A stretch of DNA of 55,162 nt from an uncultured Bacilli bacterium (lineage in GTDB: Bacteria > Bacillota_I > Bacilli_A > RF39 > UBA660), in contig CAJUNE010000005.1 of the NCBI GenBank assembly GCA_910587745.1, positions 1-55,162 on the forward strand. Direction: 5' to 3'. How positions within the stretch are numbered: position 1 is the first letter of the stretch; each line of letters starts with the position of its first letter. Positions 16,079 through 24,099 of the stretch are shown here, one piece after another. The notes below the pieces were generated by a model. The model was not told the origin of the DNA. It worked only from the letters and a program-made list of their open reading frames with translations, and did no database searches. The position numbers and the translations under genes were made by a program.

Positions 16079-16483
16079 TCACCTAGATAATTTTATGTTT
16101 TTCTCCTCTATTTTATACACTAAAAAGTAAAATATTAATTCGTAAAATATGTTATTTATAATGAAACTTAAAATATAAATCATACTATATTTATTTATTA
16201 ATCCAATAATACTTACATATAAAATATATATTAAAAGTAATGATAAAATATAGTTTTTGATATTTATTTTTGTTATTTTTAATTTTTTATATATTAAAAA
16301 GATACTTATTAAAATAATTGTATTTAAAAAGTAAGTATTTAATATTAAGATATCAATAATTAATCCAATAATTATTAATTTAGATAATTCTTGTTTTTTT
16401 ATTAATACGATATTTATTAAAAAGAAAAAAGTTGGTATTTTACTAAAATAGGATAAAATAAAATCTAATACTAAATAAATCAT
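16079..16483 (-). CDS. mreD: Rod-shape protein MreD
   Basis: 134 residues, nearly all hydrophobic, with five or six membrane helices; short but typical of Firmicutes MreD. Assignment rests on hydropathy and on its place directly after mreC (four-base overlap) and before spoIVFA. MreD works with MreC in the elongation complex that directs cylindrical wall growth. Confidence 0.75.
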   Translation of the reverse strand: MIYLVLDFILSYFSKIPTFFFLINIVLIKKQELSKLIIIGLIIDILILNTYFLNTIILISIFLIYKKLKITKINIKNYILSLLLIYILYVSIIGLINKYSMIYILSFIINNIFYELIFYFLVYKIEEKNIKLSR

Positions 16484-17121
16484 AAAGATATTACTCCTAA
16501 ATATTTTAAATTATGAAGTGATATACTTTCAATATCTAATATGTATTCTAATTCTAGTTCATCTTTTTTTATGTTTTTTACTTTACCTACTTTAATACCC
16601 TCTGGTACTAGAGTTAATCCTGATGTGTATACTTCATCTCCCTCTTTTATACTTCCTTCAATTTTCATATTTTTAATTTTTAACTTATGGTCTTTACTAT
16701 AAAGTATTCCATAAAATTCTCCTACTTTAACAGATATATTGGTATCATTACTTGTAATCAAAGATACTTCACAACTATTTTTATTTACTTTAGAAATTGT
16801 ACCTATTAAACCATACTCATTAATAACAATATCCCCTTTTTTTATCTTATCATTTTCATTTTTGGTTATAGTTATCTTATCATAAAACTCATAGATTTCT
16901 CTGGTTATTACTTTACTATATATTAATTCTTGTTTATTCTCAGTTAAATTCATAAAGTTTAATAATCTTTCATAATCCTCTATAATACTATTATTTTCAA
17001 GAGTGCATTTACTATTTGCTATATCATCTTTATTATTAATTAAACCTATAAAACTATCTTTAGTTAAAAATATTAAATATATTATAATTAAAGAAATATA
17101 AAACCAATTTTTTCTGATCAT
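16480..17121 (-). CDS. mreC: Rod-shape protein MreC
   Basis: 213 residues: N-terminal membrane helix (7-21), a short coiled-coil segment near 45-65, then the beta-rich periplasmic-type domain with KKGDIVINEYGLIGTISKV near 98-116 and the closing EGDEVYTSGLTLVPEGIKVG motif near 164-183, both diagnostic for MreC. It is shorter than Bacillus MreC (about 290), mainly in the coiled coil and tail. AGGTG precedes the ATG. mreB, usually upstream, is absent from this locus. Confidence 0.92.
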   Translation of the reverse strand: MIRKNWFYISLIIIYLIFLTKDSFIGLINNKDDIANSKCTLENNSIIEDYERLLNFMNLTENKQELIYSKVITREIYEFYDKITITKNENDKIKKGDIVINEYGLIGTISKVNKNSCEVSLITSNDTNISVKVGEFYGILYSKDHKLKIKNMKIEGSIKEGDEVYTSGLTLVPEGIKVGKVKNIKKDELELEYILDIESISLHNLKYLGVISL

Positions 17122-17151
17122 TTTTAAACACCTATTTATATTATGGCTCTT

Positions 17152-17592
17152 TTATTTATTAATATATTCACTAAATAACTTTAATAAAGATTTATTTAAA
17201 TTTTCATAATAACTTTTATCACTGGTTGCGATTAATAATTCATAGTCACGCATTGCTTTTATTAATTCTTGACTTGCTTTAACTTCTTTTTTACGGAAAT
17301 TTATACCTTTATCTAAAAAATAACTTTCCATTAACTCAATACTCTCTTTTTTATTATATATCCCAATTATAACACTATAAATACCATCACTATTATATAT
17401 TAAAGCATTGTTATAATTGCTTTTTTTATTATTTGCACTATTAATATCATTGTAAGAGCCTACATAAAAATATGTAACCTTAGTTTCAAGAGCATTACTA
17501 ATAATTGTTGGTTCAATTTTATAACAAACAACAAAAGCACTAATCATTCCTATTCCAAGTGCGATTAAAAATATTTTAACATTTTGTTTCAT
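17152..17592 (-). CDS. spoIIB: SpoIIB-like SPOR-domain membrane protein
   Basis: 146 residues: a membrane helix near 5-24, then a SPOR-like domain (VTYFYVGSYNDINSANNKK, then IYSVIIGIYNKKES and MESYFLDKGINFRKKEV) with the alternating strand-helix pattern that binds denuded septal peptidoglycan. Bacillus SpoIIB is a larger protein with the same domain. It starts the spoIIB-maf-radC-mre-min-spoIVF region, so position and domain agree. SpoIIB helps localise the engulfment machinery at the sporulation septum. The upstream region carries Spo0A-type boxes. Orthology is inferred from context. Confidence 0.65.
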   Translation of the reverse strand: MKQNVKIFLIALGIGMISAFVVCYKIEPTIISNALETKVTYFYVGSYNDINSANNKKSNYNNALIYNSDGIYSVIIGIYNKKESIELMESYFLDKGINFRKKEVKASQELIKAMRDYELLIATSDKSYYENLNKSLLKLFSEYINK

Positions 17593-17612
17593 ATTACCAC
17601 CATTATTAGTCT

Positions 17613-17722
17613 ATCATACTTTATCCATATAACTTGTCGAATTGTGATTATTTTTTTAAATTATAAAAAGATTTATTTTATGACATTACTCGACAAAATT
17701 TGTTATTAGGGTGTGCTATGAT
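17613..17722. promoter_or_regulatory. Divergent promoters with Spo0A-box-like sites
   Basis: A perfect 0A-box-like TTGTCGAA is at 17634-17641 (plus). Its inverted partner TCGACAA is at 17690-17696. On the minus strand TCGACA, a 16-base spacer and TATGAT (17613-17618) point to the SpoIIB-like gene, so the box overlaps the -35. On the plus strand TCGACA (17690-17695), a 21-base spacer and TATGAT (17717-17722) point to the gene at 17754; a stretched spacer with an overlapping 0A box recalls the Bacillus spoIIG promoter. Confidence 0.5.
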
Positions 17723-17753
17723 AGGTTTTAAAATAAATTGAAAGGAGAAATTT

Positions 17754-18305
17754 ATGATTACTAAAATTAAAAATATTAATAATTATACTAAGCATGAAAT
17801 AAATAATTTTCGGAATGGAAAAATAAAGATTGTTAAATCTAAAAGTGATATATATAAATTTACACAGGAATCTATTGAATATCCTAGTAATACTAAATTA
17901 TACTTTGGTAAAATTGGAAAAGATTTAGCTAATACAATTAAAAAAGAAATAAATATTAATCTTGAGGATTATAATATATCCTTGCAAGCTAATGCAGTAA
18001 GACATATTTTTAAAAATCATAGCAGCCAAAATATAGAAGATAAACGCGGACAAATAGCAATAACTAAAGATGATTTTGAATTAATACCTAATATTATATC
18101 TGATTGTGATAAGTTAAAAAAAGTTGATTTAACAGAAAATAACAATATTGCTATTAGATTTGAAAAACAATTTGGTAATAGATACTTTTTAATTACTTAT
18201 ATTTCTAATAAAAATCATAATCTTGAAGTAAAAACTTTATGGAAAATTAAGATAATAAAAAAGAACTCTGCCACTGCTTCCGATGCCTTACACCCCGAAG
18301 TTTGA
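17754..18305 (+). CDS. Stand-alone PBECR-like (Barnase/EndoU/ColicinE5/RelE-fold) protein
   Basis: 183 residues. The core LQANAVRHIFKNHS (78-91), RGQIAITKDDFELIPNII (98-115), IRFEKQFGNRYFLITYIS and LEVKTLWKIK follows the pattern of the phage-associated PBECR nuclease-fold domain. There it usually ends large polyvalent phage proteins. Here it is a separate gene with AAGGAG before the ATG. The closing residues (TASDALHPEV) are coded by an unusually GC-rich segment that is also part of the terminator structure. His84 and His89 could be catalytic. Nuclease activity is inferred only from fold resemblance. No phage genes adjoin it. Confidence 0.6.
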   Translation: MITKIKNINNYTKHEINNFRNGKIKIVKSKSDIYKFTQESIEYPSNTKLYFGKIGKDLANTIKKEININLEDYNISLQANAVRHIFKNHSSQNIEDKRGQIAITKDDFELIPNIISDCDKLKKVDLTENNNIAIRFEKQFGNRYFLITYISNKNHNLEVKTLWKIKIIKKNSATASDALHPEV

Positions 18306-18337
18306 CGTCCGAAACGGACAGTGGTACAAGTTCTTTT
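18259..18337 (+). terminator. Branched terminator structure at the 3' end of the PBECR-like gene
   Basis: Outer stem AAAAGAACT / AGTTCTTTT and, after a small internal loop, CCACTG / CAGTGG. Inside are two further hairpins: CTTC (18277-18280) with GAAG (18297-18300), and GTCCG AAA CGGAC (18307-18319). It starts within the coding region, and the outer 3' arm ends in T4. Confidence 0.65.
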
Positions 18338-18376
18338 ATATAAATATATTAACAGAAAATTCTGTTTATGTCAAAT

Positions 18377-18901
18377 TTATTGACCAAAAAATATCGTTGT
18401 TATAACAAAAGCTGCAATAATTCCACACAAATCAGCGAATAAGCCAACTTTTAAGGAATATCTCGTTTTTGTTACTTTAATGCTACCAAAATATAAAGCT
18501 AAAACATATATAGTTGTATCAGTACATCCTTGCAGGGTAGATGCAAGTCTTCCAACAAAACTATCAGGACCAAAATTAATGAAAATATCATTCATAATAG
18601 CTAGTGATGCCGTTCCAGAAATAGGACGTAATAAAGCCATTGGGATTATATCCATTGGAATATTAGTATTGTTTAAAAATGGTTCTAAAAAGCCAAGTAC
18701 TCCTTCTAAAAATTTACTATCTAAAAAAATATTAACAGCGAATACCATAGCTATTATAGTTGGAGCGATATGAAATACCATTACCAGTCCTTCTTTAGCA
18801 CCACTTAAAAATGAATCATAAACATTTACCTTTTTTTTAACTCCAAAAAAGATGATTAATAATACAAATAATGGAATAATTATTTTTGATAATAAGTTCA
18901 T
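18377..18901 (-). CDS. spmB: Spore maturation protein B
   Basis: 174 residues, integral membrane, Gate/nucleoside-recognition fold. Landmarks are GAKEGLVMVFHIAPTIIAM near 34-52, and then LRPISGTASLAIMND and LQGCTDTTIYVLALYFG. SpmB with SpmA is required for spore core dehydration in Bacillus. Its start overlaps the spmA stop by four bases. A short palindrome at 18351-18366 lies downstream and may aid termination. Confidence 0.93.
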   Translation of the reverse strand: MNLLSKIIIPLFVLLIIFFGVKKKVNVYDSFLSGAKEGLVMVFHIAPTIIAMVFAVNIFLDSKFLEGVLGFLEPFLNNTNIPMDIIPMALLRPISGTASLAIMNDIFINFGPDSFVGRLASTLQGCTDTTIYVLALYFGSIKVTKTRYSLKVGLFADLCGIIAAFVITTIFFGQ

Positions 18902-19476
18902 CTATTTTTTCTCCTTATCATATAATCTAACATTAATCCTGAAAAGCTAGATATTGTGGTAGCTAGTATACTTGTTATGATTATTTCTGTGGGATTACTA
19001 CTTCCATACATCATTCTAAGAGCAATAACTGTTGTTGGTATTAAAGTTACTCCTCCCGTATTTAAAACTAAAAATGTAATCATAGCCTCTGTTGCTGTAT
19101 CTTTTTTAGGATTATCTTTTTGTAATTCCTCCATTGCTTTTAATCCAAATGGTGTTGCAGCACTACCAAGACCTAACATATTAGCAGCGATATTACTGGC
19201 GATGTAACCTAAAGCTTTATGATCTTTATTTAAACTCGGAAATAATTTACTAAGTAATGGATTTAAAATCCGTGAAAATATTTCTAATAAACCAGAATTC
19301 TCCGCTATTTTCATTATACCAGTCCATAAAACTATTAATGGCATCATTTCTATTATTAAATTCATTCCACTTGTAGCATGAGTTAAAATACCATTATTAA
19401 TTGTTTCTATATTTCCAGTAAAAAAAGAATATATAATCGCTATAAATATTAATGATGCCCATATTATATTTACCAT
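18898..19476 (-). CDS. spmA: Spore maturation protein A
   Basis: 192 residues, integral membrane, homologous in plan to SpmB. Landmarks are GILTHATSGMNLIIEMMPLI near 29-48, LGYIASNIAANMLGLGSAAT near 88-107 and LVLNTGGVTLIPTT. The pair is believed to form a membrane complex needed for low spore water content. It overlaps both dacB (7 bases) and spmB (4 bases), so the three are one operon. Confidence 0.94.
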   Translation of the reverse strand: MVNIIWASLIFIAIIYSFFTGNIETINNGILTHATSGMNLIIEMMPLIVLWTGIMKIAENSGLLEIFSRILNPLLSKLFPSLNKDHKALGYIASNIAANMLGLGSAATPFGLKAMEELQKDNPKKDTATEAMITFLVLNTGGVTLIPTTVIALRMMYGSSNPTEIIITSILATTISSFSGLMLDYMIRRKNR

Positions 19477-20561
19477 TTTTTAAACCACCCTATTATCCTT
19501 TGCCAAAGACTTTTTTTCTCTTTTTTTAACTGCTTTTCTTCAATCTTTTTTAAATAGATACTTTCAGTATGTAGAACTTCGTCTTTGAGTAATACTTTTG
19601 CTTCACCTATTTTCATATCATTATATACATTATCATATTTATATAAATTTATATTTACTTTTAAATCATTCTTTTCATTTTCTTTTACTAAAGCATAATA
19701 TTCTTTTTTTATATAAAGCTCGGTATTTTTATATTGATTATTATCTACTTTAAAATTATTTTTATCTAAAGCAAGCACAGCTTCATATTCTTTAAAGTAT
19801 TTTTCATATAAGTTTTTATGATCAACAAAATCATTGGAATCATTAAGTGTTACTACTACTAAATTTTTATTTTCTTTAGAAGCAGTTGTAACTAAGGTTT
19901 TATGAGCTGCCATAGTATATCCTGTTTTACCACCTGTAGTATATTCATACATACTAAATAATTTATTTTTACCGGCCCAGACATAATCCTTTAAATTACT
20001 ACTAGCTTTATAGTTTCTAGATCCAAATATACTTCTAAATGTATCATTTTGCATTGCAACTTTAGTTAATAAAGCCATATCATAAGCACTAGATTTATTA
20101 CCTACTCCATTATTATCTAAACCATGAGAATTAACAAAATGGGTATTTTTCATGCCAATTGTACTTGCATATTCATTCATTAAATAGACAAAGTTTTCCA
20201 TTGAACCTGCAACAGTATTAGCGATTGCAACTGCTGCATCATTACCACTTCGAAGCATTAAACCATATAATAAATCAATTAATTTTATTTCTTCGCCTAC
20301 ACTCAAATAAACACTTGACCCATAAGCTTTTAATATATCTTCATCAACTACAACTATTTTATCTAAATCACTATAGTTAATGGCTATTAAACAAGTCATT
20401 ATCTTGGTAATAGAAGCAATTAATCTCGCTTCATCACCATTTAAATTATATAATACTCGTCCACTATTTAAGTCCATTACTACACAATTTGTAGCACTAA
20501 GCGCTAATACTTTAATGGGAAATATTATAAATACTACTAAAAATACTATTATCTTTTTCAT
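19470..20561 (-). CDS. dacB: Sporulation D-alanyl-D-alanine carboxypeptidase (DacB/DacF type)
   Basis: Penicillin-binding protein of peptidase family S11, about 363 residues with a signal peptide (residues 1-20). Active-site triads are complete: SITK at 50-53, SGN at 105-107, KTG at 212-214. After the catalytic domain comes a PBP5-type beta domain and a basic amphipathic C-terminus (SLWQRIIGWFKKW) for membrane attachment. In Bacillus dacB leads the dacB-spmA-spmB operon and trims spore cortex peptides; the same order holds here. The ATG at 20561 follows AGGTGA; an in-frame GTG three codons earlier overlaps that site. Confidence 0.93.
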   Translation of the reverse strand: MKKIIVFLVVFIIFPIKVLALSATNCVVMDLNSGRVLYNLNGDEARLIASITKIMTCLIAINYSDLDKIVVVDEDILKAYGSSVYLSVGEEIKLIDLLYGLMLRSGNDAAVAIANTVAGSMENFVYLMNEYASTIGMKNTHFVNSHGLDNNGVGNKSSAYDMALLTKVAMQNDTFRSIFGSRNYKASSNLKDYVWAGKNKLFSMYEYTTGGKTGYTMAAHKTLVTTASKENKNLVVVTLNDSNDFVDHKNLYEKYFKEYEAVLALDKNNFKVDNNQYKNTELYIKKEYYALVKENEKNDLKVNINLYKYDNVYNDMKIGEAKVLLKDEVLHTESIYLKKIEEKQLKKEKKSLWQRIIGWFKKW

Positions 20562-20614
20562 AGGCTTCACCTACATAAATATATGATTGACTAATTATTT
20601 TTAAAACAAAAAAA

Positions 20615-20632
20615 GAAAAGCTAAAGCCTTTC
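20615..20632 (-). terminator. Terminator after the 20738-21379 gene
   Basis: Minus strand GAAAGGC / GCTTTTC (one G-U) with a TTTA loop, followed by CTTTTTTTG. Confidence 0.65.
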
Positions 20633-20737
20633 ACGAAAAACATTTATTTATATCTTAGCCCTATATTTGTTGTTTAAAACTATTTTAATTCTTGAATAAA
20701 ATTAAGCTTCTAAGTATAAATAAATTTTATAATAATA

Positions 20738-21379
20738 TTATAGTTCTTTAATTCTTTCTAAAACTTCTAATAAATCTAAATTGTTATTTTTAGTTATTTC
20801 ATCATGAATTAAACCATCTAATGTAGGAGCTAAATAAGTTATGATCGCATTTTCTACTTCTGTTACATAGGCTTTTTTATCAGCTATGTCTGTTTCTATC
20901 TCTCTTATTAAGTTAAATAGTTTTTCTTCTTTCTCTGATAACTCTTTATTTTTACCTAATAATTGTTCTCTATTTGCAAATAGTTTATCAATAAAGCTTT
21001 TTCTTTCTTTTCTTAATCTTTTGTATTTTTCTTCTACTATTTTAACTAACTTATTACTTACTAGAAAAGATAACAATATAGGTATAACTCCTAAAAAAAT
21101 TTTAATATTAAATATTCCAGAAGAAATACTAATATATAAAATCCCTAAAAAAAGTATAATTAATCCATATGGAATTAATTTATATTTTAATGTTTCATCC
21201 ATCTCTTCTTCATTCATTAATGCGTCTGATATATTAACATTTTCTAATTGTATTTTATTTAGATTCTCTTCTTTATCTTTTCTAATTTTTTCTAATTCTT
21301 CTTTTATCTTTTCTTTATCTTGTTCTTTTAGAAATATATAATTCATTAGATCTCTAATATATGTAAAATATTTATTCAT
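20738..21379 (-). CDS. Membrane protein with flanking coiled coils, function unknown
   Basis: 213 residues: a charged coiled-coil-prone N-terminus (EKIKEELEKIRKDKEENLNK), two adjacent membrane helices near 68-105, then a second long charged helix pair (residues 110-175) and a short C-terminal helix. No enzyme motif. The plan of a membrane hairpin between coiled coils recalls structural or scaffold proteins, but I recognise no family. AGAGGCC precedes the ATG, and the gene appears to be a single transcription unit. Confidence 0.6.
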   Translation of the reverse strand: MNKYFTYIRDLMNYIFLKEQDKEKIKEELEKIRKDKEENLNKIQLENVNISDALMNEEEMDETLKYKLIPYGLIILFLGILYISISSGIFNIKIFLGVIPILLSFLVSNKLVKIVEEKYKRLRKERKSFIDKLFANREQLLGKNKELSEKEEKLFNLIREIETDIADKKAYVTEVENAIITYLAPTLDGLIHDEITKNNNLDLLEVLERIKEL

Positions 21380-21458
21380 TTATTGGCCTCTTTTAATTTG
21401 TATTATAACATTATTTTTATAATACTACAAATAATTAAATCTAATTCTTATATTAAAA

Positions 21459-21481
21459 AAACTATTAATTAATAATAGTTT
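21459..21481 (-). terminator. Terminator after the lipoprotein gene
   Basis: AAACTATTA / TAATAGTTT with a five-base loop overlapping the stop, followed by T-rich sequence on the minus strand. Confidence 0.7.
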
Positions 21482-22022
21482 ATTTTTGTTCATAATTATA
21501 TATTCCATGAATCTTTTCTAATGTTTCGTTACTTGGTTGTTCTACTTGCCATTTACCATCTGTTTTTATAACTTTAAATACTATGTTATATGATATCGTT
21601 TCATTAACATCTTTCATTTTATCTAGCTTGTATTCTAAATATTTTTTAGCATCATATATTCCATCTGTTAGAAAATCATCTTGATTTTTATCTAAGTGTT
21701 CTTTTGCATCTTTTTCAACTTTGTATAAGTCATATACTGTGATCTTAACTGTTACTTTGGCTTCATCACCATCATAAGCCTCATTTTCTATTGTATAGTT
21801 TAAATCACGATATTGTCTTTTCATTACTTCTTTGTAAGTATCTTTATGCTTATCTTCTAAATTTTCTTTTTCAATCAATTTATCTACATCTTTTAAAACA
21901 TTGTCTGATAAGCCTTTATACTCATTTAAATACTTTTCAACTGCGTCTGTTGCTTTATCATTGTTACAAGAACACCCTACTACAAATAAAATACATGTTA
22001 GAAATAAAACTATTTTTTTCAT
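21480..22022 (-). CDS. Lipoprotein, function unknown
   Basis: About 180 residues with a lipoprotein signal peptide: MKKIVLFLTCILFVVGC, lipobox VVGC with Cys17. The mature part is a single compact domain with an NTF2-like or DUF4878-like flavour (EVMKRQYRDLNYTIENEAYD, then VTVKITVYDLYKVEKD and a final FKVIKTDGKWQVEQPSNE). The last segment resembles the closing strand of DUF4878-type lipoproteins. The ATG at 22022 is preferred because GGTGA precedes it. It stands alone. Confidence 0.7.
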   Translation of the reverse strand: MKKIVLFLTCILFVVGCSCNNDKATDAVEKYLNEYKGLSDNVLKDVDKLIEKENLEDKHKDTYKEVMKRQYRDLNYTIENEAYDGDEAKVTVKITVYDLYKVEKDAKEHLDKNQDDFLTDGIYDAKKYLEYKLDKMKDVNETISYNIVFKVIKTDGKWQVEQPSNETLEKIHGIYNYEQK

Positions 22023-22127
22023 ATTCACCATTCCTCTTATTTCTATTATGGAAGAATAATTTGTGATTATACAAAAATTGTTTTTTTTATTATTATTTTG
22101 TAGTATAATATATTTAGGTGATATGAT

Positions 22128-22445
22128 ATGAGTACATGGTGGCAGTATTTAATTATTGGAGCAGCTATATTTATAATTTTATTAATAGTTTTAAAATTAT
22201 CTAAAAGAGATTTTAAAATTGAAGCGAATAAGTTGATTGGTTATCTTGGTGGTAAAGATAATATAGTTAGTGCAGAATGTAATATGTCTAGATTTAAAGT
22301 TATTTTAAAAGATGTTTCTTTAGTTAATAAAGATGCGATCGAGAAATTGGGCGCTAAAGGTATTGTTGAAATTGATAATCAACTTAAAATTATATTTGGT
22401 AAAGATGCTACCCAATTAAAAAAATATATTGATGACATAATTTAA
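22128..22445 (+). CDS. Membrane-anchored orphan PTS EIIB-like domain
   Basis: 105 residues: one N-terminal membrane helix (5-24), then a domain with the glucose/sucrose EIIB layout: IGYLGGKDNIVSAECNMSRF, KVILKDVSLVNKDAIEKLGA, KGIVEIDNQLKIIFGKDA. In true EIIB the phosphorylated Cys sits in CxTRLR. Here a Cys is present but the sequence reads ECNMSRFKV, so phosphotransfer is uncertain. No EIIC or EIIA gene is nearby. AGGTGA precedes the ATG. Confidence 0.65.
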   Translation: MSTWWQYLIIGAAIFIILLIVLKLSKRDFKIEANKLIGYLGGKDNIVSAECNMSRFKVILKDVSLVNKDAIEKLGAKGIVEIDNQLKIIFGKDATQLKKYIDDII

Positions 22446-22470
22446 AAATACAAATAATCTTTGTATTTTT
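22444..22470 (+). terminator. Terminator of the EIIB-like gene
   Basis: AAAAATACAAA / TTTGTATTTTT with a five-base loop and T-rich tail. Confidence 0.85.
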
Positions 22471-22502
22471 TTGTGTCTTAACCACTCTTTGGTTTAAAAG
22501 AA

Positions 22503-22529
22503 AAATACTCATTTTAAGATTGAGTATTT
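22503..22529 (-). terminator. Terminator of the rimP-truB operon
   Basis: AAATACTCA / TGAGTATTT with a nine-base loop, then TTCTTTT on the minus strand. It overlaps the truB stop. Confidence 0.75.
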
Positions 22530-23362
22530 ATTTTTAACATAACATTGCAAATATATATATTATCCTCTTTGTTATAGATAGCTATCTCTTCATTGTTATA
22601 TTCTAATAATAGTTGCTCTTTGTTACTTTTTAAAACTAAGGAATTACCATTTATGACTTTTTGATATTCTTCATCATTTAAATTATATTTTTGGATATTT
22701 AATATATCTGTTATTTTTAGTAATTTATAATTATCTTCTAACTCCTGAGCATTTTCTATAAAAAAATTACCTTGTTTGGTTCTTATTAAAGAATTCATAG
22801 TGCCTATTGTATTTAATTCTTTACATATATCTCTTATTAAACTCCTTATATATGTGCCTTTTTCTACTTTGGTGCGAAATTTTATAATACCTTCTTGATA
22901 ATCAATTAGTTCCAACTCTTTTATTTCCACGGTTTTTATGGGAAGCTCAACTGCTTCATTGTTTCTTGCGTATTCATATAATTTTTTGCCATTTATCTTA
23001 ATCGCTGAATATATAGGAACTTCCATCTTATATTTACCAATAAATTTTTTAAATACTTTTTCAATATCTTCTTTTTGTAAATTAAAATCTTTTTTCTCTA
23101 AGATATTGCCTGTAATGTCTAATGTATCAGTTTTAATTCCGAGTTTTATTTCAGAAATATATTCTTTATCTAATGATGTAAGCATTTCACCTAATTTGGT
23201 ATATCTTCCAATTGTAATAACAAGAACTCCTGATGCTAGAGGATCAAGAGTTCCTGTATGTCCTACTTTTTTAGTTTTTAATTTCTTACTTATTATATTT
23301 ACAATATCTCTAGATGTATACCCAACTGGCTTATTTATAATAAGTAACCCGTTATCTTTCAT
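22514..23362 (-). CDS. truB: tRNA pseudouridine-55 synthase
   Basis: 282 residues. LLIINKPVGYTSRDIVN opens the protein, and the catalytic Asp40 lies in GHTGTLDPLASGVLVI. KGTYIRSLIRDICKEL is the later family motif. It forms pseudouridine 55 in the T loop of tRNAs. It is the last gene of the rimP-nusA-rnpM-infB-rbfA unit, overlapping the preceding unknown gene by four bases. Confidence 0.97.
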   Translation of the reverse strand: MKDNGLLIINKPVGYTSRDIVNIISKKLKTKKVGHTGTLDPLASGVLVITIGRYTKLGEMLTSLDKEYISEIKLGIKTDTLDITGNILEKKDFNLQKEDIEKVFKKFIGKYKMEVPIYSAIKINGKKLYEYARNNEAVELPIKTVEIKELELIDYQEGIIKFRTKVEKGTYIRSLIRDICKELNTIGTMNSLIRTKQGNFFIENAQELEDNYKLLKITDILNIQKYNLNDEEYQKVINGNSLVLKSNKEQLLLEYNNEEIAIYNKEDNIYICNVMLKINTQS

Positions 23363-23748
23363 CGTGTTCTTGTTGTCTCTTTAAAACCTAATTTATTTAA
23401 AGTATTACTAATTGATTCTGGAAAATTTTCAGGATCATAGTAAAAATTCTCAATTGGAAATGAATAGTCTTGCGCTTTAATAACCTTTTTTAGAAATTCG
23501 TCCAACTCTTCTGGTGTTCCTTGCCAGAATGCTACATCTTCTAGTGATGCGTCTGTTGATGTTATACTATTATAGCCTAAAAATACCGCCGCATATCCAA
23601 CTAATTCTCCATTATTATAAAACTTCTGAATGTTAAATCCTGGTGTGCTATTATAAATGTTTAAATCTTTAACATTACCCATGTATGGTTCTATTCCATA
23701 TATTGTGATTAACTCTTCTGGTGTAAATTTTTGATTAATTATACCCAT
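23359..23748 (-). CDS. Small protein between rbfA and truB, function unknown
   Basis: 129 residues, soluble, acidic. The end (SISNTLNKLGFKETTRTR) and the ELVGYAAVFLGYNS strand resemble the last half of a GNAT acetyltransferase, but the acetyl-CoA binding loop is not visible, so this may be a degenerate or divergent member. It lies inside the nusA-infB operon, spaced six bases from rbfA and overlapping truB. The place is normally occupied by nothing (Bacillus: rbfA-truB). Confidence 0.55.
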   Translation of the reverse strand: MGIINQKFTPEELITIYGIEPYMGNVKDLNIYNSTPGFNIQKFYNNGELVGYAAVFLGYNSITSTDASLEDVAFWQGTPEELDEFLKKVIKAQDYSFPIENFYYDPENFPESISNTLNKLGFKETTRTR

Positions 23749-23754
23749 ATTTTT

Positions 23755-24099
23755 TTATTTCTCCTCATTAATTTCTTTAATTATTTTTTCTATACGATTT
23801 GCATACTCAATTGAGTCATCAAATATAAATGTAATTTCTGGAGTATGTCTTAGATCTAACTTTTCGGCAACTAGTCCTCTTATAAAAGGAGATGCCTCAT
23901 TTACTTCTTTCTCTAAAGTTTTTTTATCCATATCACTTAAAGATGTAAAATATACTTTAGCATAACTTAAGTCATTTGATACTTTACATCCGGTTATAGT
24001 GATAGTCTTTAAGATTTCATCTCTTGCTTCTTCAAATAGTATACTACTTATTACACGCATCATATCAGATGAGATTTTGGCTATTTTGTGACTTGGCAT
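23755..24099 (-). CDS. rbfA: Ribosome-binding factor A
   Basis: 114 residues with the RbfA KH-like fold: RVISSILFEEARDEILKTIT, VSNDLSYAKVYFTSL and the closing LDLRHTPEITFIFDDSIEYA. It assists 16S rRNA 5' end maturation during 30S assembly. Its ATG overlaps the infB stop by one base (TAATG). Confidence 0.97.
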   Translation of the reverse strand: MPSHKIAKISSDMMRVISSILFEEARDEILKTITITGCKVSNDLSYAKVYFTSLSDMDKKTLEKEVNEASPFIRGLVAEKLDLRHTPEITFIFDDSIEYANRIEKIIKEINEEK

